DNA of 64,000 nt from Salmonella enterica subsp. enterica serovar Typhimurium str. LT2 (GCF_000006945.2 NC_003277.2:1-64000), one strand, 5' to 3'. Positions 43,811 to 52,616 are shown, counted from the stretch's first letter. The notes: a model not told the origin generated them from the letters alone. Numbers and translations: made by a program.

Positions 43811-45016
43811 ATGGAAAATATTGAGCAGTTACGGAAAGTCGCCACACGTGCAGGTAAACTTCTGACATCCTTGAGCGAAAGTATCCGCCAGCAAAAAGAG
43901 GAATTGAAGCTTACCGAGTTCTATCAGGAATACAGCAAAGCCGCCCTATATAAGCTGCCTAAGCTCAGCAAAGGGAGTGTTGAGTATGCTGTGGCCGAAA
44001 TGGAAGCCAGTGGCTACATTTTTAAAAAGAAACCTTCTGGCAATACCATGAAGTACGCGATGACGATTCAGAACGTTATCGATCTGTATTTCCATCGTAA
44101 AGTGCCCAAGTACAGAGATCGCTTCGATAAAGCTTTCACTATATTTGTATGTAACCTTAAAGGTGGCGGTTCCAAGACAGTTTCTACCGCTTCATTATCC
44201 CATGCATTTCGGGCTCATCCTCAGCTTCTGTTCGAAGACCTGCGTATCCTGGCCATCGATTTCGATCCGCAGGCATCTCTGACAATGTTCCTGAGCCATG
44301 AGAATTCAGTGGGCCTGGTTGAAAATACGGCTGCTCAGGCCATGCTCCAGAACGTGTCTCGTGAAGAATTACTTTCCGATTTCATCGTGTCGTCAATTAT
44401 CCCGGGCGTTGATGTTATTCCCGCTTCCATTGACGATGCATTCCTTGCTGAAGGCTGGAAGGGATTGTGTGAGGAACATCTGCCAGGGCAAAATATTCAT
44501 GCAGTGCTTAAAGAGAACATTATCGACAAGCTCCGGTATGACTACGACTTTATCTTCCTTGATAGTGGTCCTCACCTCGATGCGTTCCTGAAAAACTGCA
44601 TCGGAGCGGCAGACCTGATGTTGACTCCACTTCCTCCGGCAACGGTTGATTTTCATTCTTCCCTGAAGTTTGTAGCCAGCCTTCCTGCGCTTATTGATTC
44701 GATCGAACAGGATGGACACACCTGCAATCTCATCGGGAATGTAGGTTTTATGTCCAAAATCCTGAACAAGTCTGATCACAAAATTTGCCATAGTCAGGCC
44801 AAAGAAGTATTCGGTGCCGATATGCTCGACATGGTTCTGCCGAGGCTGGATGGCTTCGAGCGATGCGGGGAGACTTTTGACACAGTTATTTCCGCAAATC
44901 CAGCAACCTATGATGGAAGCACCGAGGCGCTTAAAAGCGCAAAATCAGCAGCGGAAGACTTTGCGAAGGCCGTATTTGATCGCATTGAGTTCATTCGTAC
45001 TAATGGAGGTATGTGA
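43811..45016 (+). CDS. parA: ParA, partition ATPase (P1 type)
   Basis: A 401-residue type Ia ParA. It has an N-terminal winged HTH (YKLPKLSKGSVEYAVAEMEASGYIFKKK) for operator binding, then the deviant Walker A (VCNLKGGGSKTVSTASL, near residue 117) and the Walker A' (ILAIDFDPQASLTMF). It forms the ATP-dependent gradient that separates plasmid copies at division and represses parAB. Length and domains are complete. Its stop overlaps the parB start by one base. Confidence 0.95.
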   Translation: MENIEQLRKVATRAGKLLTSLSESIRQQKEELKLTEFYQEYSKAALYKLPKLSKGSVEYAVAEMEASGYIFKKKPSGNTMKYAMTIQNVIDLYFHRKVPKYRDRFDKAFTIFVCNLKGGGSKTVSTASLSHAFRAHPQLLFEDLRILAIDFDPQASLTMFLSHENSVGLVENTAAQAMLQNVSREELLSDFIVSSIIPGVDVIPASIDDAFLAEGWKGLCEEHLPGQNIHAVLKENIIDKLRYDYDFIFLDSGPHLDAFLKNCIGAADLMLTPLPPATVDFHSSLKFVASLPALIDSIEQDGHTCNLIGNVGFMSKILNKSDHKICHSQAKEVFGADMLDMVLPRLDGFERCGETFDTVISANPATYDGSTEALKSAKSAAEDFAKAVFDRIEFIRTNGGM

Positions 45017-45990
45017 TGTCGAATGAGAGAAGAAAAACTATTGGCAGACAGTTAAATACCCAGGCGTCAATGGTTGAGATGACTGACACCCAAAGAAGTC
45101 AGGTATTTACCCTAAAAACCGGCAGGAAGATAACGTTCAGGTTTGTTCGGGTACCTGCATCGGACGTTGAAAGTAAGACATTCGTAAACCAGGAAACCAA
45201 CGGAAGAGATCAACTTGCTCTGACCAGGGAGTCCCTGAAATCTATTATCCAGACGATTAAGTTTCAGCAGTTCTTCCCCTGTATTGGCATTCAGCAAGGT
45301 GAAAGGATTGAGATACTGGATGGTTCAAGACGGCGAGCCTCAGCGATTTATATCCGTACAGGCCTTGATGTAATGGTTACCAATGAACTTTTATCAGCTG
45401 ATGAAGCTCGCCATCTGGCTAAAGATATCCAGACAGCTAAAGAGCATAACCTTCGGGAGATCGGCTTAAGATTGATGGCTCTGAAAGAGTCTGGATTCAA
45501 TCAAAAGGAAATTGCTGAACTGGAGGGGTTATCCCAGGCTAAGGTCACCAGGGCACTGCAGGCGGCAGCAGTACCGCAAGAATTGATTTCTCTGTTCCCG
45601 GTTCAGTCTGAGCTGTCGTTTAGTGACTATAAAATTCTGTTAGAGGTTAATGAAAAACTCAGTGAAAAGGGTTTAACGTCTGAAGGGCTCATTCAGTCTG
45701 TCTCAGATCAGCATGATGCAATTTTGAGTGACTACGAGCGACCAGACGACGAACAGAAATCCAGTATACTGAAATTGATTTCTCAGGCCTCTCAGGCATT
45801 GATAGCTCCGCCTCCTAAGGAAAAGTCAGTAATTTCCGCACTCTGGACCTTTGAAGAAAAGGACAAGTTCGCGCGCAAGCGTGTGAAAGGGCGTACGCTA
45901 ACTTATGAGTTTAGTCGTATGTCAAAAGTGGTTCAGGATGAACTGGACAAAGCTATCAACGAGGTCCTTGAGAGAAATTTGAGTCAATAA
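45016..45990 (+). CDS. parB: ParB, centromere-binding partition protein (P1 type)
   Basis: A 324-residue ParB of the P1 type, with the GERIEILDGSRRRASAIYIR box, the HTH (FNQKEIAELEGLSQAKVTRALQAAAVPQEL) and a C-terminal dimerisation domain that in P1 reads the second motif of parS. The ATG at 45016 shares its A with the parA TGA, and GGAGGT lies upstream. The binding site parS follows directly after the stop codon. Confidence 0.95.
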   Translation: MSNERRKTIGRQLNTQASMVEMTDTQRSQVFTLKTGRKITFRFVRVPASDVESKTFVNQETNGRDQLALTRESLKSIIQTIKFQQFFPCIGIQQGERIEILDGSRRRASAIYIRTGLDVMVTNELLSADEARHLAKDIQTAKEHNLREIGLRLMALKESGFNQKEIAELEGLSQAKVTRALQAAAVPQELISLFPVQSELSFSDYKILLEVNEKLSEKGLTSEGLIQSVSDQHDAILSDYERPDDEQKSSILKLISQASQALIAPPPKEKSVISALWTFEEKDKFARKRVKGRTLTYEFSRMSKVVQDELDKAINEVLERNLSQ

Positions 45991-45991
45991 T

Positions 45992-46077
45992 TTCGCCACG
46001 GCGATTTCACATCTAACTTATTGTAATTAAGTAATTTATATTGAGAATTTCAAGGTGAAATCGCCACAATTTCAAGT
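45992..46077 (+). other. parS: parS centromere (P1 type)
   Basis: Left arm: TCGCCA (45993) with GCGATTTCAC; right arm: the palindrome ATTTCAAGGTGAAAT (46047-46061) followed by TCGCCA (46061-46066) and ATTTCAAG. An AT-rich spacer (about 46011-46045) has the place of the IHF bend in P1 parS. Both ParB motif types, heptamer and hexamer, are thus present on each side. The right edge overlaps the samB stop codon. Confidence 0.88.
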
Positions 46078-47346
46078 CAATTTCGCTGCAGGAATATCTG
46101 CCCAACGTGTCGTATAAGCTGGCGAAAGTAGTTCCCTTTTCATCTGCCACTCGGGGGCAATCCCCCGACCGGCGAACCATATTTTCCCCTTGCCCGGATG
46201 GTTAATCCCATCCAGGACTTGCATCAGCTGCTCGCTCCGTTCCCGCGGCTGTACTTCATCAAACAAATTAAGCTGCGATACCCCGGTTGGCGTGAAATCG
46301 TTCAGCATACAGCCTGCCTTTGCGTAACGGTGACCATCCACCCAGATCCTGTCCAGAGCTCTGACGGCAGCGGCAATGATGTCCCGTGTATCCTGCGTGG
46401 GGATGAGCAGTTTTTCACTGGCCAGATTACCGTAGTAGGGCTCAGTTACGGCGAACGGCGATGTTTTCACAAACACGGCAATATGCCTGCAGAACTGCCG
46501 TTCCCCACGCAGCTTTTCGGCGGCACGTTCAGCGTGCTGACAGACTGCCTGCCGCATCGCTTCATAAGTCGTGACTCGTTCTCCAAAGCTTCTGCTGCAG
46601 ACTATCTGCTGTTTGGGGGGCGGTGCTTCCTCCAGGGAAATACAGCTTTCTCCATTGAGTTCCCGGACCGTTCTCTCCAGAACCACATTAAAGTTTTTCC
46701 TGATGAACGTTGGATTCGCGCGGGCCAGCTGCAGTGCTGTGGTGATCCCCATTGTGTTCAGCTTCTTTGAGATCCTGCGGCCCACACCCCAGATTTCCTC
46801 CACCGGTTGCAGTGACAGCAGTTTCTCCGTTCGTTTCTGATTGTGTAACGTCAGGGCAAGCACGCCTCCGAACTGTGACCATTCTTTCGATGCCCATTGC
46901 GCGCTTTTAGCCAGCGTTTTGGTCGGTCCCATTCCGACGCCGATGGTCAGCCCTGTGCCGGAACGAACGTGCTCACGCAGCTGTCGGCCGAAATCCTCGA
47001 AATCGATGCAACTGTCTATACCGCGAATATCCAGAAACATCTCGTCAATGGAGTACTGCTCAACGCGTGGCGCCAGCTCTTCCAGGTGAACCATGACCCT
47101 GTTCGACATTGATGCGTAGAGGGCGTAATTACTGGAGAACGCGATAACCGGCTCCGGAAATTTCGCCGACCTCAGTTGAAACCACGGCACCCCCATTTTT
47201 ATGCCCAGTTTTTTTGCTTCAGCGCTGCGCGCGATTACACAACCATCGTTGTTACTCAGGACCACCACAGACCTGTCACGCAAATCGGGGCGAAAGACCT
47301 TTTCGCAACTGGCATAGAACGAGTTGACGTCAGCCAAAGCGAACAT
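46072..47346 (-). CDS. samB: SamB, UmuC-type translesion polymerase subunit
   Basis: A 424-residue Y-family polymerase: MFALADVNSFYASCEKVFRPDLRDRSVVVLSNNDGCVIARS holds the first catalytic Asp, and EQYSIDEMFLDI the Asp-Glu pair. Little-finger domain and C-terminus follow. With processed SamA it forms a pol V-like error-prone polymerase in the SOS response. The gene is full length. It overlaps samA by one base and runs to parS. Confidence 0.96.
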   Translation of the reverse strand: MFALADVNSFYASCEKVFRPDLRDRSVVVLSNNDGCVIARSAEAKKLGIKMGVPWFQLRSAKFPEPVIAFSSNYALYASMSNRVMVHLEELAPRVEQYSIDEMFLDIRGIDSCIDFEDFGRQLREHVRSGTGLTIGVGMGPTKTLAKSAQWASKEWSQFGGVLALTLHNQKRTEKLLSLQPVEEIWGVGRRISKKLNTMGITTALQLARANPTFIRKNFNVVLERTVRELNGESCISLEEAPPPKQQIVCSRSFGERVTTYEAMRQAVCQHAERAAEKLRGERQFCRHIAVFVKTSPFAVTEPYYGNLASEKLLIPTQDTRDIIAAAVRALDRIWVDGHRYAKAGCMLNDFTPTGVSQLNLFDEVQPRERSEQLMQVLDGINHPGKGKIWFAGRGIAPEWQMKRELLSPAYTTRWADIPAAKLT

Positions 47347-47768
47347 CAGTCTGTGCTCCGGGTTTTGTGTATAAAAGCCGTCACCACCCCGAAAATCTGC
47401 AGTTCTTCCGGATAAAGCGTGGGGTAGGCCGGATTAATCGGCAGCAGGGCGATACGGGGCTTCAACTGCAGGCGCTTAACGGTGAACTCGCCATCTGTTT
47501 CCGCGATGACAATATCCCCCTGCATGGGTTTCTCAGCTTTGTCGACAACCATTAAATCGCCGGAATGCAGACCCATTTCTTTCATCGAATCCCCGATAGC
47601 CCTGACGAAGAATGTTGCAGCCGGACGCCGTATACAGTAGGCATTCAGATCCAGTTCCTCCTCTGTGTAATCGGCGGCCGGCGACGGAAACCCCGCCGGG
47701 CAACGTTCGGTGAACAGCGGGGCAGTGGACTGTACCGGCTCCTGTTCGGGTGCTACAAGCAGTAACAT
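47346..47768 (-). CDS. samA: SamA, UmuD-type SOS mutagenesis protein
   Basis: A 140-residue LexA/UmuD-fold protein. The cleavage site is Ala25-Gly26 (ERCPAGFPSPA) and the Ser-Lys dyad Ser61 (AIGDSMKEMG) and Lys98 (FTVKRL). RecA-assisted self-cleavage gives the active form that joins SamB. A LexA box lies 20 bp upstream of the start, so the operon is SOS-controlled. Confidence 0.96.
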   Translation of the reverse strand: MLLLVAPEQEPVQSTAPLFTERCPAGFPSPAADYTEEELDLNAYCIRRPAATFFVRAIGDSMKEMGLHSGDLMVVDKAEKPMQGDIVIAETDGEFTVKRLQLKPRIALLPINPAYPTLYPEELQIFGVVTAFIHKTRSTD

Positions 47769-47787
47769 GGCATACCTCTTAAAATGC

Positions 47788-47803
47788 CTGTTTTTATATA
47801 CAG
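47788..47803. promoter_or_regulatory. LexA (SOS) box of samAB
   Basis: CTGTTTTTATATACAG is a perfect CTG-N10-CAG site with the AT-rich spacer typical of strong LexA boxes. It lies 20 bp upstream of the samA ATG on the minus strand. Confidence 0.9.
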
Positions 47804-48278
47804 CATTATTTAAGATATTTTCTGTCCTGCAAGTGAAATTTTACTGTTTCCCCTCAGATAACTGTTCTGCCTGGAAAAACAGATGTCAGGTTATCCACAG
47901 AATCAGTTAATAACCCTGTGGAGGAGCAACGCAGAACTGTTGGTATGTCATCTGTCCTCCTCTGGTGTTTCCCTTCAGCTCCTGTTGTCACCCCGGCCAT
48001 TCCTGCACACCTGATGCTGACTGCCACCCGCTGCCAGTGTGCCGCGTCCGGCCTGTCACGGGACGGGCGCTGGCGTCGTTGTGATTGTACTCCATACCCT
48101 CGCCAGTTTAAGGGCGCCCTTCAAGCCGCTTTCGCGGCATAAGCTCGCCGACGATGAGAATTGTCGGCTCGTTATTCCACGGTCGGCGTTGACCCGTTAC
48201 CGGACGCGACGAACAGGCAGCGTGCGGCAGGGAACGGTATCGCGGTGATGCCTCCTGCCGGATGTTGAGGAAAATCTT
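47804..48278. other. Leading-region intergenic, holds foldable module A
   Basis: There is no supported gene. It contains the repeat module at 48043-48208, which is shared with 49220-49400. The frames open here are arginine/proline-rich and overlap the repeats. Confidence 0.5.
48043..48208. repeat. Foldable leading-region module A (candidate ssDNA promoter)
   Basis: Bounded by CGCGTCCGG (48043-48051) and CCGGACGCG (48200-48208), with ACGGG/CCCGT pairing just inside. The stretch from GCCCTTCAAGCCGCTTTCGC onward (about 48114-48208) is repeated almost exactly at 49308-49400. It lies 70 bp upstream of the gene at 48279. Confidence 0.75.
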
Positions 48279-48749
48279 ATGTTCAGAGTGACCTGTATCG
48301 ACCTGGAAAATGGCGAGTTTGCGCTTTATATCAACGGACATTATCTGTCCAGTGAAGACGGCAGCGGCGAGAAGCTGTACCTGGGGGATATTCTGGAACG
48401 TTTATCCCGTCTGCCTGGTGTGACCACGGAAACCGTGGAGCGACCAGTACCAGACAGTGATGAGTGGAGCTGGAACGATGTGGCAGACAGTGTTTTTCCG
48501 GCCTGTATCACGCTGTCCCGCAATATGACAGTCGCTGCGTTTAAACAGCGTCTTTCCCGGTTTCCTGATGATGCGCTGTGCTGCGGTACGTTCTGGCTGG
48601 CCAGTGATTTTCTGGCGCTGGACAGTTCGCTCACGGAAGACGATATCGATGCGGCGATGGAGCTGGCACAGCACTGCCATGATGCGAATGACGGGTTCAA
48701 CTGGAGCCATCTGCAATGGGCAATCGATGAGGTGAAGCGCGGTGGATAA
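48279..48749 (+). CDS. Leading-region hypothetical protein
   Basis: A 156-residue acidic protein (MFRVTCIDLENGEFALYINGHYLSSEDGSG...) with no recognised domain. The C-terminus (LTEDDIDAAMELAQHCHDANDGFNWSHLQWAIDEVKRGG) is helical. It starts after GAGGAAAATCTT, downstream of foldable module A, and overlaps the next gene by 8 bp. Similar short acidic proteins are common in F-type leading regions. Entry with the first DNA in conjugation is likely. Confidence 0.65.
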   Translation: MFRVTCIDLENGEFALYINGHYLSSEDGSGEKLYLGDILERLSRLPGVTTETVERPVPDSDEWSWNDVADSVFPACITLSRNMTVAAFKQRLSRFPDDALCCGTFWLASDFLALDSSLTEDDIDAAMELAQHCHDANDGFNWSHLQWAIDEVKRGG

Positions 48750-49098
48750 TAATTCAAACATTAATGATACCTGGCTTGTTGGCCTGAGTGTCGACGTCAA
48801 TGGCACTGAAATGATGGTGCATTACCTGGTTTCCGCGACTGACCTGGAGCATGCCGAAGCGGGTGTTCTGCAAATGGGGCGCACCTGGTGGCCATCGTTG
48901 AAACGCGAGGATGACCGGCATCGGTGGGAATATGAAACAGGCGTGGTCTGGTTTAACAGCATCATTCTGCTCGATGACGTGGAAAACAGTATCCTGCGTG
49001 GTCTGAAGTTCCTCGATGCGTGGACAGTGACCGGCTCAACGGATGCGCCGGTACTGCGCGATGAGTGGGGGAATGACTGGCGGGATATCACCCGCTGA
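48742..49098 (+). CDS. Leading-region hypothetical protein
   Basis: A 118-residue protein starting with GTG inside the previous gene (DNNSNINDTWLVGLSVDVNGTEMMVHYLVSATDLEHAEAG...). It is acidic, Trp-rich and soluble. No family is recognised. The 8 bp overlap indicates co-translation with the upstream gene. Downstream lies foldable module B. Confidence 0.6.
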   Translation: MDNNSNINDTWLVGLSVDVNGTEMMVHYLVSATDLEHAEAGVLQMGRTWWPSLKREDDRHRWEYETGVVWFNSIILLDDVENSILRGLKFLDAWTVTGSTDAPVLRDEWGNDWRDITR

Positions 49099-49219
49099 TA
49101 ATCTGCCGGGCAGTACGTCTGCCTGGTACTTCCTGAATGAATAATGATGTCGCGCAGCTCCTCTTTTTTCGGCGCCAGCGCCGGCGGCGCGGGAGCAACG
49201 CTGCCTGTGGTCAGTATCC

Positions 49220-49400
49220 CGCGTCCGGCCGGGCACGGGACGGGCGATTTTTCTGCTCCTGCCGGGCGCTGTCGCTATTATGCGCCCGGCACTCGCCTTC
49301 TGATGAACGCCCTTCAAGCCGCTTTCGCGGCATAAACTCACCGACGGTGAGGACTGTCGGCTCGTTATTCCACGGTCGGCCTGACCCGTTACCGGACGCG
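49220..49400. repeat. Foldable leading-region module B (candidate ssDNA promoter)
   Basis: Same design as module A: CGCGTCCGG (49220-49228) and CCGGACGCG (49392-49400) as outer arms, ACGGG/CCCGT inside, and a shared core from CGCCCTTCAAGCCGCTTTCG to the right arm. It lies 80 bp upstream of the methyltransferase gene. The 380 bp between the genes hold nothing else. Confidence 0.75.
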
Positions 49401-49479
49401 GTGAACAGCCCACAGGCAGCGGGGAACGGGCGTCACAGGGACGCCCTCCCGGTGCCTCCTGTAACCGCGAGGAATCTCT

Positions 49480-50160
49480 ATGTCCCGTTTAATCCTGGGG
49501 AACTGTGTCGATATTATGTCCGGCTTTCCGGAGCGCGCCGTCGATTTCATTCTGACCGACCCGCCTTACCTTGTCGGATTCCGTGACCGTTCCGGCCGCA
49601 GTATTGCCGGTGACAGAACCGACGAGTGGCTGCAACCCGCCTGTAACCAGATGTACCGCGTACTCAAAAAAGATGCGCTGCTGGTCAGTTTCTACGGCTG
49701 GAACCGCGTGGACCGTTTCATGGCGGCCTGGAAAAGTGCCGGTTTCAGCGTGGTCGGACACCTGGTATTCACCAAAAACTACTCGTCAAAATCCGCGTAT
49801 GTCGGCTACCGCCATGAATGCGCTTACGTGCTGGCGAAAGGCCGTCCGGCCCTGCCACAGAACCCGCTGCCGGATGTCCTCGGCTGGAAGTATTCCGGCA
49901 ATCGCCACCACCCGACGGAAAAGCCCGTTACCAGCCTGCAACCGCTGATTGAGTCTTTCACACACACGAACGCCATTGTTCTCGACCCGTTTGCCGGCTC
50001 CGCCTCCACCTGCGTTGCCGCGTTACAGGCGGGGCGCAGATATATCGGTATCGAGCTGATGGAGCAGTACCACAAAGCCGGGATTGAGCGCCTGACAGCC
50101 GTACAGCGCGCCATGCAACGCCCGGCCGCCAACGACGTCTTTTATCCGGAGGCCGCGTAA
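49480..50160 (+). CDS. Orphan DNA methyltransferase (adenine-N6/cytosine-N4)
   Basis: A 226-residue DNA methyltransferase with motif IV DPPY (FILTDPPYLVGFRDRSGR) near the start and motif I DPFAGSAST followed by YIGIEL near the end, the beta-class motif order. No restriction partner gene is seen beside it. Such orphan enzymes in leading regions may protect incoming plasmid DNA against recipient restriction. Target sequence unknown. It overlaps the next ATG by one base. Confidence 0.88.
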   Translation: MSRLILGNCVDIMSGFPERAVDFILTDPPYLVGFRDRSGRSIAGDRTDEWLQPACNQMYRVLKKDALLVSFYGWNRVDRFMAAWKSAGFSVVGHLVFTKNYSSKSAYVGYRHECAYVLAKGRPALPQNPLPDVLGWKYSGNRHHPTEKPVTSLQPLIESFTHTNAIVLDPFAGSASTCVAALQAGRRYIGIELMEQYHKAGIERLTAVQRAMQRPAANDVFYPEAA

Positions 50161-50381
50161 TGAACTATTCCGGACACGAAAAACTCCGCGCAGAAGTGGC
50201 GGCGCTGGCCAACAGCATGTGCGACCTGCGCGCCACCCTGAAAGTGCTGGAAGAGCGTTATCACTGGCAGCGTCACGGACTTACTGAACGACTGGCCGGG
50301 CAGAGTCTGCGGCGTATCAACACCCTGCTGGATGAAGCGTACAACGAAAGCCTGATGCTCAATGAGTGTTTTAAAGACTGA
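50160..50381 (+). CDS. Leading-region small protein
   Basis: A 73-residue, mostly helical, charged protein (MNYSGHEKLRAEVAALANSMCDLRATLKVLEERYHW...). It starts on the last base of the methyltransferase stop (TAATG), so the two are coupled. It is conserved-looking for F-type leading regions but without known function. A short coiled coil is plausible. Confidence 0.6.
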   Translation: MNYSGHEKLRAEVAALANSMCDLRATLKVLEERYHWQRHGLTERLAGQSLRRINTLLDEAYNESLMLNECFKD

Positions 50382-50436
50382 CAGATGACGAGACCACGGG
50401 CGGCGGTGCCGCCCCACTGAACCAACGGAGAAAATC

Positions 50437-50850
50437 ATGATGTATGGCACACGTAAAGAACTGAACTCAAAGCTGAAACGCATGTTTGGCAACGACGAGC
50501 GTTTTGCCCTGCTGATCTGGACGAAGCAGGACGTTATGTCACTGACTCAGGCGATGACCGAAGTGGAGGCCGATGCGATTTTGCGTGAGATTGGCCGAAA
50601 AGGTATGGGCGAACATACCGGAGACGGTATTTCAGACAGCACGGTACAGGCGCTGTACGCCGGATTACGGACTGAAATCCCGACCGTCAGTGTTCCCGCC
50701 GACCTGCTGGCAAGGGTGACGAATATCGCCGGGCGGGCGCTGGATACGGAGGACGCTCAGGCCTGGCCTCTTGTATGTCAGGAGTACCCCGGCGTTGCCG
50801 ACGCTCAGGTCGATATTGCGCGGCTCAGGCAACTGGCGCTGGCGGCGTAA
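50437..50850 (+). CDS. DUF1380-family leading-region protein
   Basis: A 137-residue protein that I assign to the DUF1380 plasmid family (MMYGTRKELNSKLKRMFGNDERFALLIWTKQDVMSL..., VEADAILREIG, VPADLLARV). A paralog lies at 52683-53117 with the same layout (MYGT start, ..LIW/IIW.., AILR/AVLR.IG). No function is known. A good ribosome site (GGAGAAAATC) precedes the ATG. Confidence 0.7.
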   Translation: MMYGTRKELNSKLKRMFGNDERFALLIWTKQDVMSLTQAMTEVEADAILREIGRKGMGEHTGDGISDSTVQALYAGLRTEIPTVSVPADLLARVTNIAGRALDTEDAQAWPLVCQEYPGVADAQVDIARLRQLALAA

Positions 50851-50921
50851 CGTACCACCCCGTACCGGGTGACGGGCGGGGTATCAATCACAACTGTATG
50901 AACACGAAGAGGAACAACACA

Positions 50922-51686
50922 ATGAGAAACACGCTCAGTACGCTGATAGTGCGCCACGGAGATAATCTGTTACGCCGGTCCGGCTGGCCCGAAACCGTCG
51001 GCGTGACGCAGGTGGCCCCCGGTGTGGTGCCCGGCTGGCTGGCCGTCTGCGGTGTGCTCAGTGCTGCCGAAATCTTGGCACTGACGACGCATCTTTGTCA
51101 GCCCCTTAATTATGGACGGGCGCAACTGCTGACGGCCAGTGCGCAGCGGCTGGCGGGGACGCCAGTCCGGTTACATCTGTACCCGGTACAGGCATATCCG
51201 CACCCTGCCACGGTACGCGAATGCACTGAAATTCGCCTTCCGTATGCTCAGGAGTGGCTGACCACGGACGAATATGCCGACCTGCTGGCGTTCCTGAAAG
51301 CGTCCGCTGACCGGGTATGTGAAATTGTCCGCCAGGATACGAAGCGCATCGCGGCGGCGCTGGCACCGTCCGGCGAGTCCCGCCTGATGGAAAAACGCAT
51401 CGGGAACTGGCGGTTACTGGCCGATGAATACGACCATGATAACTGGCTTGACGAAGAGGACGAGGACGGACTGGATAAGGTGCTGGACGCGGTACTGGTA
51501 CGTAACGCCCGTTTCTGCCCGGTGCTGCTGACGCTGGTTAATGAGCCGGAGGAAGAAATCGAAGCCGCCGGCGTGATAACCGACTGTTTGCGCTTCCCGG
51601 GGGAACCGAACCGCCGCTGGCTTGACCGCCGCGTGCTCCGGGATGTGGTGAACGAAGCCCGGAGTTTCACAGGCAACATCCGTTAA
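50922..51686 (+). CDS. Leading-region hypothetical protein
   Basis: A 254-residue protein (MRNTLSTLIVRHGDNLLRRSGWPETVGVTQVAPGVV...). The middle has a very acidic stretch (EYDHDNWLDEEDEDGLD). The family is not recognised, though genes of this type stand between DUF1380 and antirestriction genes on several IncF plasmids. The ATG at 50922 has GAGGA upstream; an earlier ATG at 50898 is possible. A terminator follows. Confidence 0.6.
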   Translation: MRNTLSTLIVRHGDNLLRRSGWPETVGVTQVAPGVVPGWLAVCGVLSAAEILALTTHLCQPLNYGRAQLLTASAQRLAGTPVRLHLYPVQAYPHPATVRECTEIRLPYAQEWLTTDEYADLLAFLKASADRVCEIVRQDTKRIAAALAPSGESRLMEKRIGNWRLLADEYDHDNWLDEEDEDGLDKVLDAVLVRNARFCPVLLTLVNEPEEEIEAAGVITDCLRFPGEPNRRWLDRRVLRDVVNEARSFTGNIR

Positions 51687-51720
51687 ATAAGCTGTGTGCG
51701 GTGAACGATAAGCTGTAAAC
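51687..51720. repeat. Two RepFIB-iteron-like units outside the replicon
   Basis: AATAAGCTGT and GATAAGCTGTAAAC follow each other with a 21 bp period directly after a stop codon. They share the AAGCTGT core and spacing of the RepFIB iterons at 16.4-17.9 kb. The significance is unknown. Confidence 0.4.
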
Positions 51721-51733
51721 GGTAACGAGAAAG

Positions 51734-51765
51734 AAAAGAGAAGGGGAGGTCTCCTTCTCTTTTTT
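51734..51765 (+). terminator. Rho-independent terminator
   Basis: AAAAGAGAAGGGGAG / CTCCTTCTCTTTTTT around a GT loop; a stem of 11 or more pairs followed by a T run. It ends the gene block 49.5-51.7 kb. Confidence 0.85.
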
Positions 51766-51919
51766 CAGTTTTTCAGCCGGCGACTGCGACGATGCCGGGG
51801 ACGACAGGCAAAACAGGCAAAAGGATGTCGCCTTTTCGGCTCCGCATTCACCCGGCTCAGGCCTGCCGGCCGTCGCCTTGTGGTTTTCCACTCTGACAGT
51901 CCTGTGTCGTGTGCGGGCT

Positions 51920-52144
51920 GTGCCGTGCATCCATCGTAGTCGGGCTGTCGTGGATACAAGGGTAAAGTGCACGCGGCGGTCACCCGGTCCTTCCTTCACG
52001 TCAGCCGCGATCTTCCGGTCGTTCGACCGTTCAGGTTTCACGGTCTCACCCTTCAGCTCCCGTCTTCCGTGCGCGTCAGGCTGCGGCTTCCCTTGCGCCC
52101 TTGCATCCACGATTGATCGCCCGACTGGTATGGATGCACGGCAC
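51920..52144. repeat. Long inverted repeat upstream of the antirestriction gene (candidate ssDNA promoter)
   Basis: The 26 bp arms at 51920-51945 (GTGCCGTGCATCCAT...) and 52119-52144 (...ATGGATGCACGGCAC) pair except for 3 central bases. A second pair inside (CGTGGATACAAGGG at 51950 and CCCTTGCATCCACG) extends the stem. The gene-free stretch 51766-52181 thus folds back on itself when single-stranded. It ends about 37 bp before the ardB start. Confidence 0.8.
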
Positions 52145-52181
52145 CGCCCGGTGTCGCGGAATATGTGATTACGGAGGTTTT

Positions 52182-52616
52182 ATGCAGTATTCAAATCAGC
52201 AACGTGCGCGTGTTATTAACGTTGAAGAATCCGACCGCCTGTCTTTCCTGCCGTACATGTTCGGCAACGATTTTATGCTGGCTGAATTACAGTTATATGC
52301 CCTGGCGAAAAAATGGATGCCTGAATACAACGGTGGTTTCTGGCATTTTATCCGTCTGCCGGAAGGCGGCGGATACATGATGCCCGACTGCGATCGGGTA
52401 CACATGATCAACGGTGAAAACTGGTTTGATCGTACCGTCAGCGCCGACGCTGCCGGAATTATTCTGACTTCGCTCGCCATTAACCGCCGTTGCTGGACGC
52501 ATCACGACTGCGGCAACGCTGCGCTCACTCGCCTGTATATGCTGCGTGATACCCAGCTCTGGAATCACATTACGTTTCACCCTGAATGCAACGCTATTTA
52601 CGCCGCGCTCGACTGA
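52182..52616 (+). CDS. ArdB/KlcA-family antirestriction protein
   Basis: A 144-residue antirestriction protein: [72 protein letters not shown]. ArdB/KlcA proteins protect incoming plasmids from type I restriction without mimicking DNA charge (established for the family). The ATG at 52182 follows GGAGGTTT. The inverted repeat just upstream could allow expression straight after entry as single strand. Confidence 0.88.
   Translation: MQYSNQQRARVINVEESDRLSFLPYMFGNDFMLAELQLYALAKKWMPEYNGGFWHFIRLPEGGGYMMPDCDRVHMINGENWFDRTVSADAAGIILTSLAINRRCWTHHDCGNAALTRLYMLRDTQLWNHITFHPECNAIYAALD

Noticed and set aside
45112..45297. Minus-strand frame inside parB
   Set aside because: Opposite to a complete ParB with conserved motifs; shadow.
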